The position numbers and the translations under genes are program-made. DNA of 30,934 bases from Oscillospiraceae bacterium. Its GTDB lineage: Bacteria > Bacillota_A > Clostridia > Oscillospirales > Oscillospiraceae. Each line of letters opens with the position of its first letter. Positions within the stretch are counted from its first letter, which is position 1. Location: contig CADAPN010000008.1 of the NCBI GenBank assembly GCA_902789835.1, positions 1 to 30,934 of the forward strand. The letters run 5' to 3'. This document shows, piece by piece, positions 15,320 through 23,146 of the stretch. The notes beneath the pieces are model-generated. The model had not been told where the DNA came from. It was given only the letters and a program-made list of their open reading frames with translations, and made no database searches.

Positions 15320-17548
15320 TTATTCGGCTTCCAGCAGGATCTGTACCGAAGGATAGTCTCCGTAAAGTCTCGGCAGCGTCAGGCCGCCATACATCAGCGC
15401 CGCACCGGAAAGCACTTCCGGAAGCTTCTCATCTCCACGGTAAAGGCAGCCTGCATACTCTGTCGCCGCAAGACGATACCTCTTTTCGGGCTCCAGTCCC
15501 TTCATGCGCACATGGACCGGATGGGGGTTTCCTTCCGGTTCGGTCAGCACCAGTGTGAAAAGGCTTTTCTCTTTGTCTTCAGAGACAAACTGCCAAGCAG
15601 TGAAGCGTTCCTTCTCCATGGCGGTCAGGCGATAATAGTCCCCTTCGCGCACCAGGTCTTCAATCCGGTGGAAGAAGGCGATCTGCCTTCTGACTTCCTT
15701 CCGTTCTTCCTCGGAGAGCTTTGCCGGGTCCAGCTCATAGCCGAAGGTTCCGGCCATGGCGACGGCGGCTCTGGTCCCGAAGGGCGTGGAGCGGCCCGTC
15801 TGGTGGTTGGGGCTGGCAGACACATGTGCGCCCACCGCCGAAGCGGGATAGCCGTAGGAGCTTCCCTCCTGGATACAAAGCCGGGCAATGGGATCGGTAT
15901 TGTCGCTGCACCAGATCTGCGGGTGAAATGCCAGCATCCCGGCGTCAAAGCGACCGCCGCCGCCGGCGCATCCCTCGAACAGCACTTCCGGAAACTCCTC
16001 CGTCAGACGCCCAAGCACCGAGTAGAGCCCCAGAATATACCGATGGGCCAGCTCTCCCTGACGCTCCGCCGGAAGTCGGGCGCTGAAAAGATCGGTCATG
16101 GCCCGGTTCATATCCCACTTGATATAGTCGATGGGATTTTCCCGCAGAAGCCCCGCAACGGTCTCATAGAGCCAGTCCGCGATTTCCGGCCTGGACAGGT
16201 CAAGCACCATCTGGTTCCGACCGATGGCCGGCTGCCTTCCCGGTACGCGCAGAGCCCAGTCCGGATGGGCACGGAAGAGGTCCGAGTTCTCGCTCACCAT
16301 CTCCGGCTCGATCCAGAGGCCGAACTTCAGATCTTCGGCTTTGACCTTCCGGATGAGGCCGCCGAGGCCGTCCGGGAGTTTGCGGCGGTTCGGTGTCCAG
16401 TCGCCCAAAGCGCGGTTGTCTTCATCCCGGTCACCGAACCAACCGTCGTCCAGGACCAGCAGCTCCACACCGAGGTTTCTCGCATCCTTCGCCAGGCGCA
16501 GCAGCAGCGCTTCATCAAAATTCAGATAGGCCGCTTCCCAGCTGTTGAGCAGGACAGGCCGCTTTTTATCGGTCCAGAGACTGCGGCAGAGGTTCCGGCG
16601 AATGAAGCGATGGAAACGGCGGGATAGCTCGCCGATGCCGTCCGCCGAAAAGCTGAGGAGCAGCTGCGGCGTGTCGAAGCTTGCGCCCGGCTCCAGGGTC
16701 CAGCGGAAAAAGCGCTCGCCGATGCCGGAGACAATACGAAGCGCTCCCGTTTGGTCCAGCTCCAGCTCGGTCTGGTGGCTGCCGGAGTAACAAAGCATCA
16801 GGCCGTAGCACTCGCCGTGATCCTCATTGGCTTCACGCTCACAGAGAATGACAAAGGGATTGTGCTGATGCCCGGAATATCCTCGCTCCGATGAGATCGT
16901 GCGAATCCCGTCGGAAACGGGATTTCGTTTCGGCTGCCGCTCCATGGCGTGCCGCCCGTGAAAATCGATGCTGTCCCAGGTGCCGAAGGGCAGATCCAGG
17001 CAGGCTGAGGCAGCTTTCCCGAGCCGAACGGTCTTTTCCCCGCCGTTTCGGATCCGGACCGCCCGGGTGATCACATCCCGGTGCGGAAACACCCCGTACT
17101 TCAGCTCTGTTTCCAGCCCCGTTGCGGCGTCCGCCAGAACAATGGAGAGCGTTTCGGCCTCTTCGCCGGCACCGGCAAAAGCCGTCGGAAGGCCTTCCAG
17201 CGTATATGCTCCCTCGCGGATTTCGTGACGCACATAGCGCAGATCCACACCCAGGACACCGTCGTCATTGTCCGAAAGGATGCAGGGCAGACGGAAATCG
17301 GCGCCGTTGGATCCGCTGTACTCCTGCGGCATCGTATCCAGCGAAAAGCCTCTCGAAGCAGAAAGCGCATAGGGGTTCGGTGAGAAACCGCAGTCCCGCT
17401 CCAGGTGGAGATAGCGGAAGTCTTCCGCGCAGGCGCGACCGTAATAGGTGTGGAGCAGATAGCCCTCCGGGCCGATCTGCATCTGATAGGCAGAATGATC
17501 GGTGAGGAGCGTGAAGATCCTCCGCTCCGGCTCAAAAAGAACGCTCAT
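15320..17548 (-). CDS. Alpha-galactosidase, glycoside hydrolase family 36
   Basis: 742 aa. Hydrolyses terminal alpha-1,6-galactose from raffinose-type sugars. No signal peptide is seen, so it is probably cytoplasmic. An N-terminal beta-sandwich domain is followed by the (beta/alpha)8 barrel with LVLDDGWFG, catalytic nucleophile D479 in KWDMNR, FEGCAGGGGRFD, and acid/base D549 in CSDNTD, then a C-terminal beta domain. Length is typical of the long bacterial GH36 group. ATG 17548 is chosen: the frame is open to 17599, but that start would precede the -10 of the predicted promoter. GGAG lies 12 nt before the ATG. No sugar transporter or regulator adjoins, so it is a single-gene unit. Confidence 0.95.
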   Translation of the reverse strand: MSVLFEPERRIFTLLTDHSAYQMQIGPEGYLLHTYYGRACAEDFRYLHLERDCGFSPNPYALSASRGFSLDTMPQEYSGSNGADFRLPCILSDNDDGVLGVDLRYVRHEIREGAYTLEGLPTAFAGAGEEAETLSIVLADAATGLETELKYGVFPHRDVITRAVRIRNGGEKTVRLGKAASACLDLPFGTWDSIDFHGRHAMERQPKRNPVSDGIRTISSERGYSGHQHNPFVILCEREANEDHGECYGLMLCYSGSHQTELELDQTGALRIVSGIGERFFRWTLEPGASFDTPQLLLSFSADGIGELSRRFHRFIRRNLCRSLWTDKKRPVLLNSWEAAYLNFDEALLLRLAKDARNLGVELLVLDDGWFGDRDEDNRALGDWTPNRRKLPDGLGGLIRKVKAEDLKFGLWIEPEMVSENSDLFRAHPDWALRVPGRQPAIGRNQMVLDLSRPEIADWLYETVAGLLRENPIDYIKWDMNRAMTDLFSARLPAERQGELAHRYILGLYSVLGRLTEEFPEVLFEGCAGGGGRFDAGMLAFHPQIWCSDNTDPIARLCIQEGSSYGYPASAVGAHVSASPNHQTGRSTPFGTRAAVAMAGTFGYELDPAKLSEEERKEVRRQIAFFHRIEDLVREGDYYRLTAMEKERFTAWQFVSEDKEKSLFTLVLTEPEGNPHPVHVRMKGLEPEKRYRLAATEYAGCLYRGDEKLPEVLSGAALMYGGLTLPRLYGDYPSVQILLEAE

Positions 17549-17589
17549 ATTCTTTCTTGTCTCCAGTTTCGTCTGAATTCGTAAAGGGC

Positions 17590-17618
17590 ATCTTATCATA
17601 TTGCCCTCGGCCTGTCAA
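17590..17618 (-). promoter_or_regulatory. Promoter of the alpha-galactosidase gene
   Basis: Minus-strand TTGACA (17618-17613), 17 bp, TAAGAT (17595-17590). A start of transcription near 17584 fits translation from ATG 17548. I find no clear catabolite-responsive element around it. Confidence 0.7.
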
Positions 17619-17700
17619 CAAGATCAGCGGGATCGGAATCCGGTATTCGGCCGTACCGGGGAAAGCGACGATCTTCGGCGGAAACCGGCGAATTCATAAC

Positions 17701-17729
17701 TTTACTTTTTTAGTGAAATGAAGTAGAAT
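17701..17729 (+). promoter_or_regulatory. Promoter of the TrpR-like regulator gene
   Basis: TTTACT (17701-17706), 17 bp, TAGAAT (17724-17729). The leader of about 75 nt contains two palindromic elements described in the next entry. Confidence 0.5.
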
Positions 17730-17742
17730 GAATAAAACACTG

Positions 17743-17788
17743 CGTTTAACGGTATTGCCCATCCCCCGTACAGAGTACTTCGTTAACG
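17743..17788. promoter_or_regulatory. Pair of CGTT(T)AACG palindromes, possible operator
   Basis: CGTTTAACG at 17743-17751 and the perfect palindrome CGTTAACG at 17781-17788 lie between the promoter and the Shine-Dalgarno of the TrpR-like gene. Their centres are about 38 bp apart. The position fits autoregulation, but this is inferred from position and symmetry alone. Confidence 0.35.
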
Positions 17789-17809
17789 CGTAGATGTCCG
17801 GAGGTTACT

Positions 17810-18106
17810 ATGAACACAAGGACCAAGCGTGAGCATAACCCCGCTCTATATGAAGCCATTCTCTCCCTCCGATCGGTGGAAGAATGCCTGCAGTTTTTTG
17901 AGGACCTCTGTACCATGAGTGAACTGTCCGCCATGGAGCAGCGTTATCAGGTTGCCAGAGCCCTGCACGACGGAAAAATCTATAACGAGATTCTCGCCGA
18001 GACCGGTGCCTCCAGCGCCACCATCAGCCGGGTCAACCGTTCCCTGCAATACGGTGCCGGCGGATATGACCTCGTGTTCGCACGGCTTGAAGACGGGGAA
18101 AAATGA
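17810..18106 (+). CDS. TrpR-like DNA-binding protein, YerC/YecD family
   Basis: 98 aa small cytoplasmic regulator of the TrpR superfamily, YerC/YecD subgroup. Visible are the dimer-forming helices (LYEAILSLRSVEECLQFFED), the segment ELSAMEQRYQVARAL, and the helix-turn-helix with YNEILAETGASSATISRVNR at about 59-78. Tryptophan repressor binds L-Trp in this fold; YerC-type proteins have no established ligand that I know of. ATG 17810 has GGAGG about 6 nt upstream. The stop overlaps the methyltransferase start as ATGA, which shows tight coupling. Confidence 0.9.
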   Translation: MNTRTKREHNPALYEAILSLRSVEECLQFFEDLCTMSELSAMEQRYQVARALHDGKIYNEILAETGASSATISRVNRSLQYGAGGYDLVFARLEDGEK

Positions 18107-18831
18107 GCTGTTACGAAACACTTGCCGCATACTATGACCGGCTGACCGCCGATGTGGATTACCGGGCCTTTGCCGACCGGTATGAAGCGGCTTTCGCTGC
18201 AGACGGCGGCCCGTTTCATCTGCTGCTGGATCTCTGCTGCGGCACCGGAAGCATGAGTCTTGAGATGTCCCGGCGCGGCTATGAGCTCATCTCTGTGGAT
18301 GCTTCGGAGCAGATGCTGATGGAGGCCCGGGAAAAATGCAGCGATCTTCCGGTTCCTCCGCTCTTTTTGATGCAGGATGCGGCCGAGCTTGACCTCTACG
18401 GAACCGTGGATGCAGCCTTCTGTTCGCTGGAGGGGATGAACTATCTCTCCCCCCGTCAGCTGGAAGCCTTGCTGCAGCGCCTCCCCTTCTTTATTCGTCC
18501 GGGCGGGCTGTTTCTCTTTGATCTGCGCGCGCCGGACTATCTCGAAAGCCTGGATGGCGATACCTTCGTCGACGAGGATGACGAGGTCTTCTGTCTGTGG
18601 CGCGCGGACTTTGACCGGGACCTCGCCGCGCTGGTATACGGGATGGACATTTTTGCCAGGGAAGGCCGCCTCTGGCGCCGCAGCCGGGAAGAACACATCG
18701 AATATGCCCACAGTTTGGCACAGTTATCCGCGCTTTTTTCCGCCCATGGCTTTACCGACTTTAGCGCAGAAGAAGCCGAGGACCGGCTCTTTGTCTCCTG
18801 CCGCCGAAGTACAGTTTCCATTTCCGAATAA
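18103..18831 (+). CDS. Class I SAM-dependent methyltransferase
   Basis: 242 aa. SAM-binding motif I is LLLDLCCGTGSM (about 40-51), followed by acidic motif II (ISVDASEQML), an AELDLYGTVDAAFC post-motif and the late strand FLFDLRAP. This is the Methyltransf_25/UbiE-like Rossmann fold acting on an unidentified substrate. The region around 140-200 (DEDDEVFCLWRADF, then EEHIEYAHS) resembles small cytoplasmic methyltransferases annotated only as class I SAM-dependent. It is translationally coupled to the TrpR-like gene and followed by a strong terminator, so the two form a bicistronic unit. Confidence 0.88.
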   Translation: MSCYETLAAYYDRLTADVDYRAFADRYEAAFAADGGPFHLLLDLCCGTGSMSLEMSRRGYELISVDASEQMLMEAREKCSDLPVPPLFLMQDAAELDLYGTVDAAFCSLEGMNYLSPRQLEALLQRLPFFIRPGGLFLFDLRAPDYLESLDGDTFVDEDDEVFCLWRADFDRDLAALVYGMDIFAREGRLWRRSREEHIEYAHSLAQLSALFSAHGFTDFSAEEAEDRLFVSCRRSTVSISE

Positions 18832-18873
18832 GTGTACAGAATTATTTTGGAAGTAAGCCTGTCAGCTGAATAA

Positions 18874-18916
18874 CCGCCCTCTGTGATCGTCACAGAGGGC
18901 GGCTGTTTTTTCTTTA
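18874..18916 (+). terminator. Rho-independent terminator after the methyltransferase
   Basis: Perfect 13-bp stem (18874-18886 with 18890-18902), loop TCG, then CTGTTTTTTCTTTATT. It may also stop the convergent rRNA-methyltransferase-like gene, but no T-tract lies on that side. Confidence 0.9.
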
Positions 18917-18947
18917 TTGCTTTTTCCGCTCCCGCGTGCCTGCGGGC

Positions 18948-19826
18948 TCAGAACTCGTGGCGGCAGCTGGCTCCGCAGGGAAGATACAGGCCGCTGTCCG
19001 TCACAGGGAGACAGAGCTCCCGTGCCTCCGCCTCTCCGCCGAAGCGCGGTCGGAATACACTTTCCGTCACGTAGCTCAGCACCGAAGGGGAAAGCCCGGT
19101 GGTATAGGAATTGATCAGCACAAAGAGCGGCTTCTCCGACAGAACCCCTGCACAGGCCGACACGAAGGGCCAGAGGTTCTGCTCCAGTTTCCACACTTCG
19201 CCCCCGGGTCCACGGCCGTAAGAGGGCGGATCCATGATGATTGCGTCATAATGTCTGCCGCGGCGGATCTCCCGCTCGACGAACTTCAGGCAGTCGTCCA
19301 CAATCCAGCGCACCGGCGCCTTGCTGACGCCGCTCGCCTCCGCGTTTTCCTTTGCCCAGGCCACCATGCCCTTGGCAGCATCCACATGACAGACCTCGGC
19401 CCCCGCCTTCAGGCAGGCGACGGTCGCCGCGCCGGTATAGGCAAAGAGGTTCAGCACGCGGACGGGCCGGCTGGCTTCACGGATCTTTGCCATCGCCCAG
19501 TCCCAGTTGGCCGCCTGCTCAGGGAAAAGGCCGGTGTGCTTGAAGTTCATAGGCTTGACCCGGAAGCAGAGCTCCCGATAATGCATGTCCCAGGACTCCG
19601 GAATCGTCCCTTTTTCCCAGCTCCCTCCGCCGCTTTCGCTGCGAATATAGCGGGCGTTGCGCGTCTGCCAATGACGGTTTCTGCGCGGGGTGTCCCAGAT
19701 CGCCTGCGGATCCGGCCGCACCAGATAGACCTCCCCCCAGCGTTCCAGTTTCTCGCCGCGGGAGCAGTCCAGCAGTTCATAGTCCTGCCAGCCGTCCGCC
19801 ACCCACATGCTTGTTTCAGTTCTCAT
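18948..19826 (-). CDS. SAM-dependent rRNA methyltransferase, RlmI/RlmL-like (PUA-less)
   Basis: 292 aa. The methylase core has VLNLFAYTGAATVACLKAGA (motif I), VCHVDAAKGMVAWAKENAE (motif II), a WIVDDCLKFVE acidic site, and DPPSYGRGPGGEVWKLE (motif IV, about 195-211). The DPPSFGRG-type motif IV and order are those of RlmI/RlmK-like enzymes that modify 23S rRNA. Here the N-terminal PUA domain is replaced by a short beta-rich segment (LLDCSRGEKLERWGEVYLVRPD-like, split here as LLDCSRGEKLERW and YLVRPDPQAIW). ATG 19826 has AAAGG about 8 nt upstream and lies within the last 11 nt of the upstream YihY gene. Exact target base unknown. Confidence 0.85.
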   Translation of the reverse strand: MRTETSMWVADGWQDYELLDCSRGEKLERWGEVYLVRPDPQAIWDTPRRNRHWQTRNARYIRSESGGGSWEKGTIPESWDMHYRELCFRVKPMNFKHTGLFPEQAANWDWAMAKIREASRPVRVLNLFAYTGAATVACLKAGAEVCHVDAAKGMVAWAKENAEASGVSKAPVRWIVDDCLKFVEREIRRGRHYDAIIMDPPSYGRGPGGEVWKLEQNLWPFVSACAGVLSEKPLFVLINSYTTGLSPSVLSYVTESVFRPRFGGEAEARELCLPVTDSGLYLPCGASCRHEF

Positions 19827-20694
19827 TCTCTTTCCTTTCCCGCTGTCGGGCGCTCATCTTCCTGAGGTCTCTCAGGGAAACATTGATCGCCGCCCCGATA
19901 TAAATGACCTGGCAGATCAGGTAGATCCAGTACATCAGCAGAATCACGGATGCCAGAGAGCCGTAGACCAGGGAGTAACGGGCCGACACCGCAATAAAGC
20001 CGGAAAAGATCAGACTCATGCCGACAATGCCGAAGGTGGCAAAGATCGCCCCCGGCCAGGTGAAGTACCGGTTCCCTTTCTCCCGGGAAAAGCGATACAT
20101 TCCCCAGAGGATCAGGAACATGATAATGGCAAGCATCCAGTACTTTACTTCATGCCAGTTGACATCCACTTCAACAATCGGCAGCCATCTTCTGATCAGA
20201 TTCAGAATGTTCCGGCTGCTGAACATGACGATAATGGCAAACCATGTTGCCGCCAGAAACACCACCGAATACAGCACACTGAACACAAAGCCCGTAATTC
20301 CGGTATAGCGCAGTCCCCCCTGCATACGGCCGATGGTTACCAGCATGCTGCGCACGGCGGCGGAAGCCGAGGTGATCATAACCGTGAGCCCCGCAATCGC
20401 CATGGCAAGGCTGTGATTGTCCTCCACATAGGCCAGGAAACTCCGGATGGTATCCAGTGTATCCGAACTCAGAAAGTCTTCCGCAAACTCCAGAATTCGG
20501 AGCGCCTGGTCATAGTTCTGCCCCAGAAGCGTATACAGGCAGATAATCAGCGGAAAGACCGTCATCATCATGTAATAACACAGCGCGGCGGATGCCAGCG
20601 GAATCTGTTTGACATTGTAATAGTGGATAACGCGCTTAATCAGATAGATCAGTTTTTTCACATCAGGTTTCTCCCGAAGAGGCATTGCAGACAA
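19816..20694 (-). CDS. YihY/BrkB (UPF0761) family inner-membrane protein
   Basis: 292 aa integral membrane protein with about six transmembrane helices. Family hallmarks are IPLASAALCYYMMMTVFPLI near the N-terminus, FTWPGAIFAT, and YGSLASVILLMYWIYLICQ near the C-terminus, followed by a basic tail. The family was once misannotated as RNase BN; its function is unsettled. Two starts are possible: TTG 20694, 5 nt after GGAGG, or ATG 20685, 14 nt after it. I list the TTG. Both the GGAGG and the TTG lie in the 3' arm of the hairpin that follows ftsZ. It overlaps the next gene by 11 nt. Confidence 0.88.
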   Translation of the reverse strand: MSAMPLREKPDVKKLIYLIKRVIHYYNVKQIPLASAALCYYMMMTVFPLIICLYTLLGQNYDQALRILEFAEDFLSSDTLDTIRSFLAYVEDNHSLAMAIAGLTVMITSASAAVRSMLVTIGRMQGGLRYTGITGFVFSVLYSVVFLAATWFAIIVMFSSRNILNLIRRWLPIVEVDVNWHEVKYWMLAIIMFLILWGMYRFSREKGNRYFTWPGAIFATFGIVGMSLIFSGFIAVSARYSLVYGSLASVILLMYWIYLICQVIYIGAAINVSLRDLRKMSARQRERKENEN

Positions 20695-20724
20695 AAGCTC
20701 CTCCGCAGGGGGAGGAGCTTTTGT
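20691..20724 (-). terminator. Terminator-like hairpin between ftsZ and yihY
   Basis: Perfect 14-bp stem (20691-20704 with 20711-20724) and 6-base loop. Read on the minus strand, the 5' arm is ACAAAAGCTCCTCC and the 3' arm GGAGGAGCTTTTGT, so the U-run is paired with an A-run (bidirectional type). The 3' arm contains the only good Shine-Dalgarno of the yihY gene. Confidence 0.75.
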
Positions 20725-20768
20725 TCTATTGCAAGCAGCAGCCTCTCATCTGAGGCATCCGGAATCGC

Positions 20769-21995
20769 TTACTTCGTATTGAAGATCTTGAAGATATTAT
20801 CAAACGGATCTTCTGCCGGCTCATCCTCAGATCCGGCCGGGTCCGCATCCGCCGCAGGCGCAGCACTGGGCACCACCGGCGCCATCGCGGGTGCAGCAGC
20901 TTTCTTAAACACGGGAGGAACGGAGGGAGCAGCAGAGGCGGCCGGGGCAGCAGGCGCAGCCGTTTCCTGGGCCGGAGCCTCTGTCGCAGCAGCCTTGCGC
21001 GCCATGGCGGCCTTTTCTGCAGCGGCGGCCTGGGCAGCGCCTTCCTCAAATCCGGTGGCGATGACCGTCACACGGATTTCATCCTGCATCGTCTCGTCAA
21101 AGTTCGCACCGAAAATGATGTTGGCATCGGGATGTGCGGCTTCCTGCACAAGATCTGCCGCCGCTTCCACATCCTCCAGGCCCATATCCGAGGAACCGGT
21201 GATATTGATCAGCACGCCGTGGGCGCCGTTGATGGAAGTCTCCATCAGGGGGCTCGCAACCGCAATCCGCGCGGCCTCTTCCGCCTTGCCCTTGCCTGCG
21301 GCATGACCAACGCCCATGTGGGCATAGCCCGCGTTCTTCATGATACAGGTGACATCGGCAAAGTCCAGATTGATAAAGCCCGTGTTCTTAATCAGGTCGG
21401 AGATGCTCGTCACAGCCTGACGGAGCACATCATCCGCAATCTCAAACGCGTTTGCCAGCGTGACCTTCTGGTCAGTGGCATATTTCAGGCGGTCATTCGG
21501 GATAATCAGCAGGGAGTCAACCTTTCCGAGGAGCTCCCGGATACCGGCGTTGGCCTGTACCATCCGGCGGTTTCCTTCGAACTTGAAGGGCTTCGTCACG
21601 ACACCGACGGTCAGAATTCCGGCTTCCTTGGCAATATCCGCCACGGTCGGTGCAGCACCCGTACCGGTGCCGCCGCCCATGCCGGCGGTAATAAACACCA
21701 TGTCCGTGTCTTCCAGCACAGCGGTAATGGCATTGCGGCTCTCTTCGGCGGCCCTTCTGCCGACCTCAGGATCAGAACCCGCGCCCTGACCTTTCGTAAT
21801 TTTTTCACCGATCTGGATCTTCTGGTCCGCATTCGAAATCGCCAGAGCCTGCTTATCGGTGTTGATCGCAATGAACTCGACACCCTGGGTGCCGTCTTTC
21901 ACCATGCGGTTGACAACATTATTGCCGGCTCCGCCGACACCAATAACCTTTATCGTAACGACATTTTCGGGACCAGCTTCGGCCTTAAAATCCAT
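20769..21995 (-). CDS. ftsZ: Cell division protein FtsZ
   Basis: 408 aa tubulin-like GTPase that forms the Z ring at midcell. The GTP site is shown by [10 protein letters not shown] (18-26) and the tubulin signature GGGTGTG (107-113). The synergy T7 loop is NLDFADV (209-215). The globular core ends near 318, then an Ala/Pro-rich linker (about 319-390) leads to the C-terminus [15 protein letters not shown]. That tail lacks the usual basic DIPxFLR-type peptide that binds FtsA, SepF and ZapA-type partners. ATG 21995 has AGGAGG 8 nt upstream; the longer reading from 22028 has no support. It has its own promoter and is separated from ftsQ by a terminator. No ftsA in the window. Confidence 0.97.
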   Translation of the reverse strand: MDFKAEAGPENVVTIKVIGVGGAGNNVVNRMVKDGTQGVEFIAINTDKQALAISNADQKIQIGEKITKGQGAGSDPEVGRRAAEESRNAITAVLEDTDMVFITAGMGGGTGTGAAPTVADIAKEAGILTVGVVTKPFKFEGNRRMVQANAGIRELLGKVDSLLIIPNDRLKYATDQKVTLANAFEIADDVLRQAVTSISDLIKNTGFINLDFADVTCIMKNAGYAHMGVGHAAGKGKAEEAARIAVASPLMETSINGAHGVLINITGSSDMGLEDVEAAADLVQEAAHPDANIIFGANFDETMQDEIRVTVIATGFEEGAAQAAAAEKAAMARKAAATEAPAQETAAPAAPAASAAPSVPPVFKKAAAPAMAPVVPSAAPAADADPAGSEDEPAEDPFDNIFKIFNTK

Positions 21996-22060
21996 GTCCT
22001 GTGCCTCCTGTCTGAATCGACAACGCAATAAGCGTGTAACATTTTGTCTTTGTGCTCCCT

Positions 22061-22089
22061 ATAATATTACATTTTTCCTCTGAGGTCAA
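22061..22089 (-). promoter_or_regulatory. Promoter of ftsZ
   Basis: Minus-strand TTGACC (22089-22084), 17 bp, TATTAT (22066-22061). The leader of about 60 nt precedes AGGAGG. The upstream side (22090-22160) is A-rich in the minus reading, resembling an UP element. Confidence 0.75.
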
Positions 22090-22160
22090 TAGTTTTTTTC
22101 ATTTTAGGGCAACTTTTTTGTAATCGCTTTGTAATTTTTGCAATTTGAGTGTCTTTTTTT

Positions 22161-22193
22161 GCAAAAAAAGCCCTCCGAAGGTGTTCGGAGGGC
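22161..22193 (-). terminator. Rho-independent terminator after ftsQ
   Basis: Perfect 10-bp stem (22193-22184 with 22179-22170 in the minus reading), 4-base loop, then seven T. It is 55 nt after the ftsQ stop and separates ftsQ from ftsZ. Confidence 0.92.
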
Positions 22194-22248
22194 AGAGGCT
22201 GGGCGTCAACATTCGGTTTTTCTTTCGTCGCGGACCGGAAAGACCGGA

Positions 22249-23046
22249 TCAGTTCGGGCTGAAGACGGCACGGATTCCGTCAGACAGGTCCACCACTCCC
22301 GCGTCGCCCTCTTTTAAGGTCTGCAGGGTTCCGGAGAGCATGGCAAACTTCTGGCTGACCTGGGAGTATCTTCCGAGAACAAAGGTAAAGCGTCCGCTGT
22401 AGACGATTTCGGGACTGTTCGGATTTTCAAAGTCGATCCGGTCGATCTCCGGTCCGAGTTGACGTCCCTCAACCTGGACCAGGATTTCATTCAGGTAATC
22501 CACCGGATCTTCGCTGCCATTGGCAGCGGTCAGACGTTCCCCGATGAACAGTGTTCCGGGATCGAAGTTCACGATGGGAACCAGTTCGGCCGTCTCCCCT
22601 TCGGCGGCCTTGCCGAGAATCTTGCAGTTGTGATCCATGGTCCATTCCTCATCACCGAGGATCAGATAGGCCATGGCCCGGCTCTCTTCCACCGAAATTG
22701 TAATCCGGTTCGGAAGCGCACGCTTCAGTGTGACTTCCTCGATATAGGGGAGCTTGGAGAAAACTCTGCTGATGGTGGCAAAGCGGTCAAAGAAGAAGAG
22801 GTTGTCGCCCTCTTCAATGTCGATCGCACGGATGATCTCGTCGTCCGTATAGTGGGTATTTCCTTCCACCTGGATGTCTTCCACACGGAAAAAGAGGCTC
22901 AGGACAAAAATCGAGGCGACCACCACCACCACAAAGATGAGCGGCTGGCTGAATCCTCTGCGGCGTCTGGCCCTGAGGTATTCCTCCTGCGCTTCATCCG
23001 TAAGCGCAGCCAGATTCAGACGCTCTTTCCAGTTTTTCGATGCCAT
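22249..23046 (-). CDS. ftsQ: Cell division protein FtsQ/DivIB
   Basis: 265 aa bitopic membrane protein of the divisome. A basic cytoplasmic N-terminus ending in RARRRRGF precedes one transmembrane helix (about 36-56). The extracellular POTRA domain starts VEDIQVEGNTHYTDDEII, followed by the FtsQ segment LPYIEEVTLKRALPNRITISVEE, both diagnostic of FtsQ/DivIB. The C-terminal part (about 130-265) is more divergent. ATG 23046 is chosen because AGGGGG lies about 5 nt upstream and the helix then sits at the expected place; the frame is open back into murG. It has its own promoter and terminator, so it seems to be a single-gene transcript between murG and ftsZ. Confidence 0.92.
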   Translation of the reverse strand: MASKNWKERLNLAALTDEAQEEYLRARRRRGFSQPLIFVVVVVASIFVLSLFFRVEDIQVEGNTHYTDDEIIRAIDIEEGDNLFFFDRFATISRVFSKLPYIEEVTLKRALPNRITISVEESRAMAYLILGDEEWTMDHNCKILGKAAEGETAELVPIVNFDPGTLFIGERLTAANGSEDPVDYLNEILVQVEGRQLGPEIDRIDFENPNSPEIVYSGRFTFVLGRYSQVSQKFAMLSGTLQTLKEGDAGVVDLSDGIRAVFSPN

Positions 23047-23075
23047 AGGCGCCCCCTGCTCCTCGATGATATCAA

Positions 23076-23102
23076 AACAGACTGTACTGTGTACAGTCTG
23101 TT
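23076..23102. promoter_or_regulatory. Inverted repeat at the ftsQ transcription start (operator candidate)
   Basis: Perfect 12-bp arms: AACAGACTGTAC (23076-23087) and its complement GTACAGTCTGTT (23091-23102), separated by TGT. It begins 1 bp downstream of the ftsQ -10 and covers the predicted start site near 23097. A repressor operator is the likeliest reading. A weak terminator for murG or a 5' stabilising hairpin are alternatives, since TTTT follows on the minus strand. Confidence 0.6.
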
Positions 23103-23103
23103 G

Positions 23104-23112
23104 ATTATAGCA
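23104..23112 (-). promoter_or_regulatory. Extended -10 promoter of ftsQ
   Basis: Minus strand TGCTATAAT, a consensus -10 with the TGn extension. The -35 at 17 bp (TTCCAC, 23132-23127) is poor, as is usual for extended -10 promoters. Confidence 0.65.
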
Positions 23113-23146
23113 TGTTTTTCCCTGCAGTGGAAGATATTTTGTGAAT

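Noticed and set aside
17549..17700. Catabolite-responsive element upstream of the alpha-galactosidase
   Set aside because: No stretch matches the TGWAANCGNTNWCA consensus closely enough.
18931..18946. CCCGC...GCGGG hairpin after the rRNA-methyltransferase-like gene
   Set aside because: Five-base stem overlapping the stop region, with no T-tract on the minus strand.
22022..22034. Short inverted repeat ACGC-TTATT-GCGT in the ftsZ leader
   Set aside because: Four-base arms are expected by chance.
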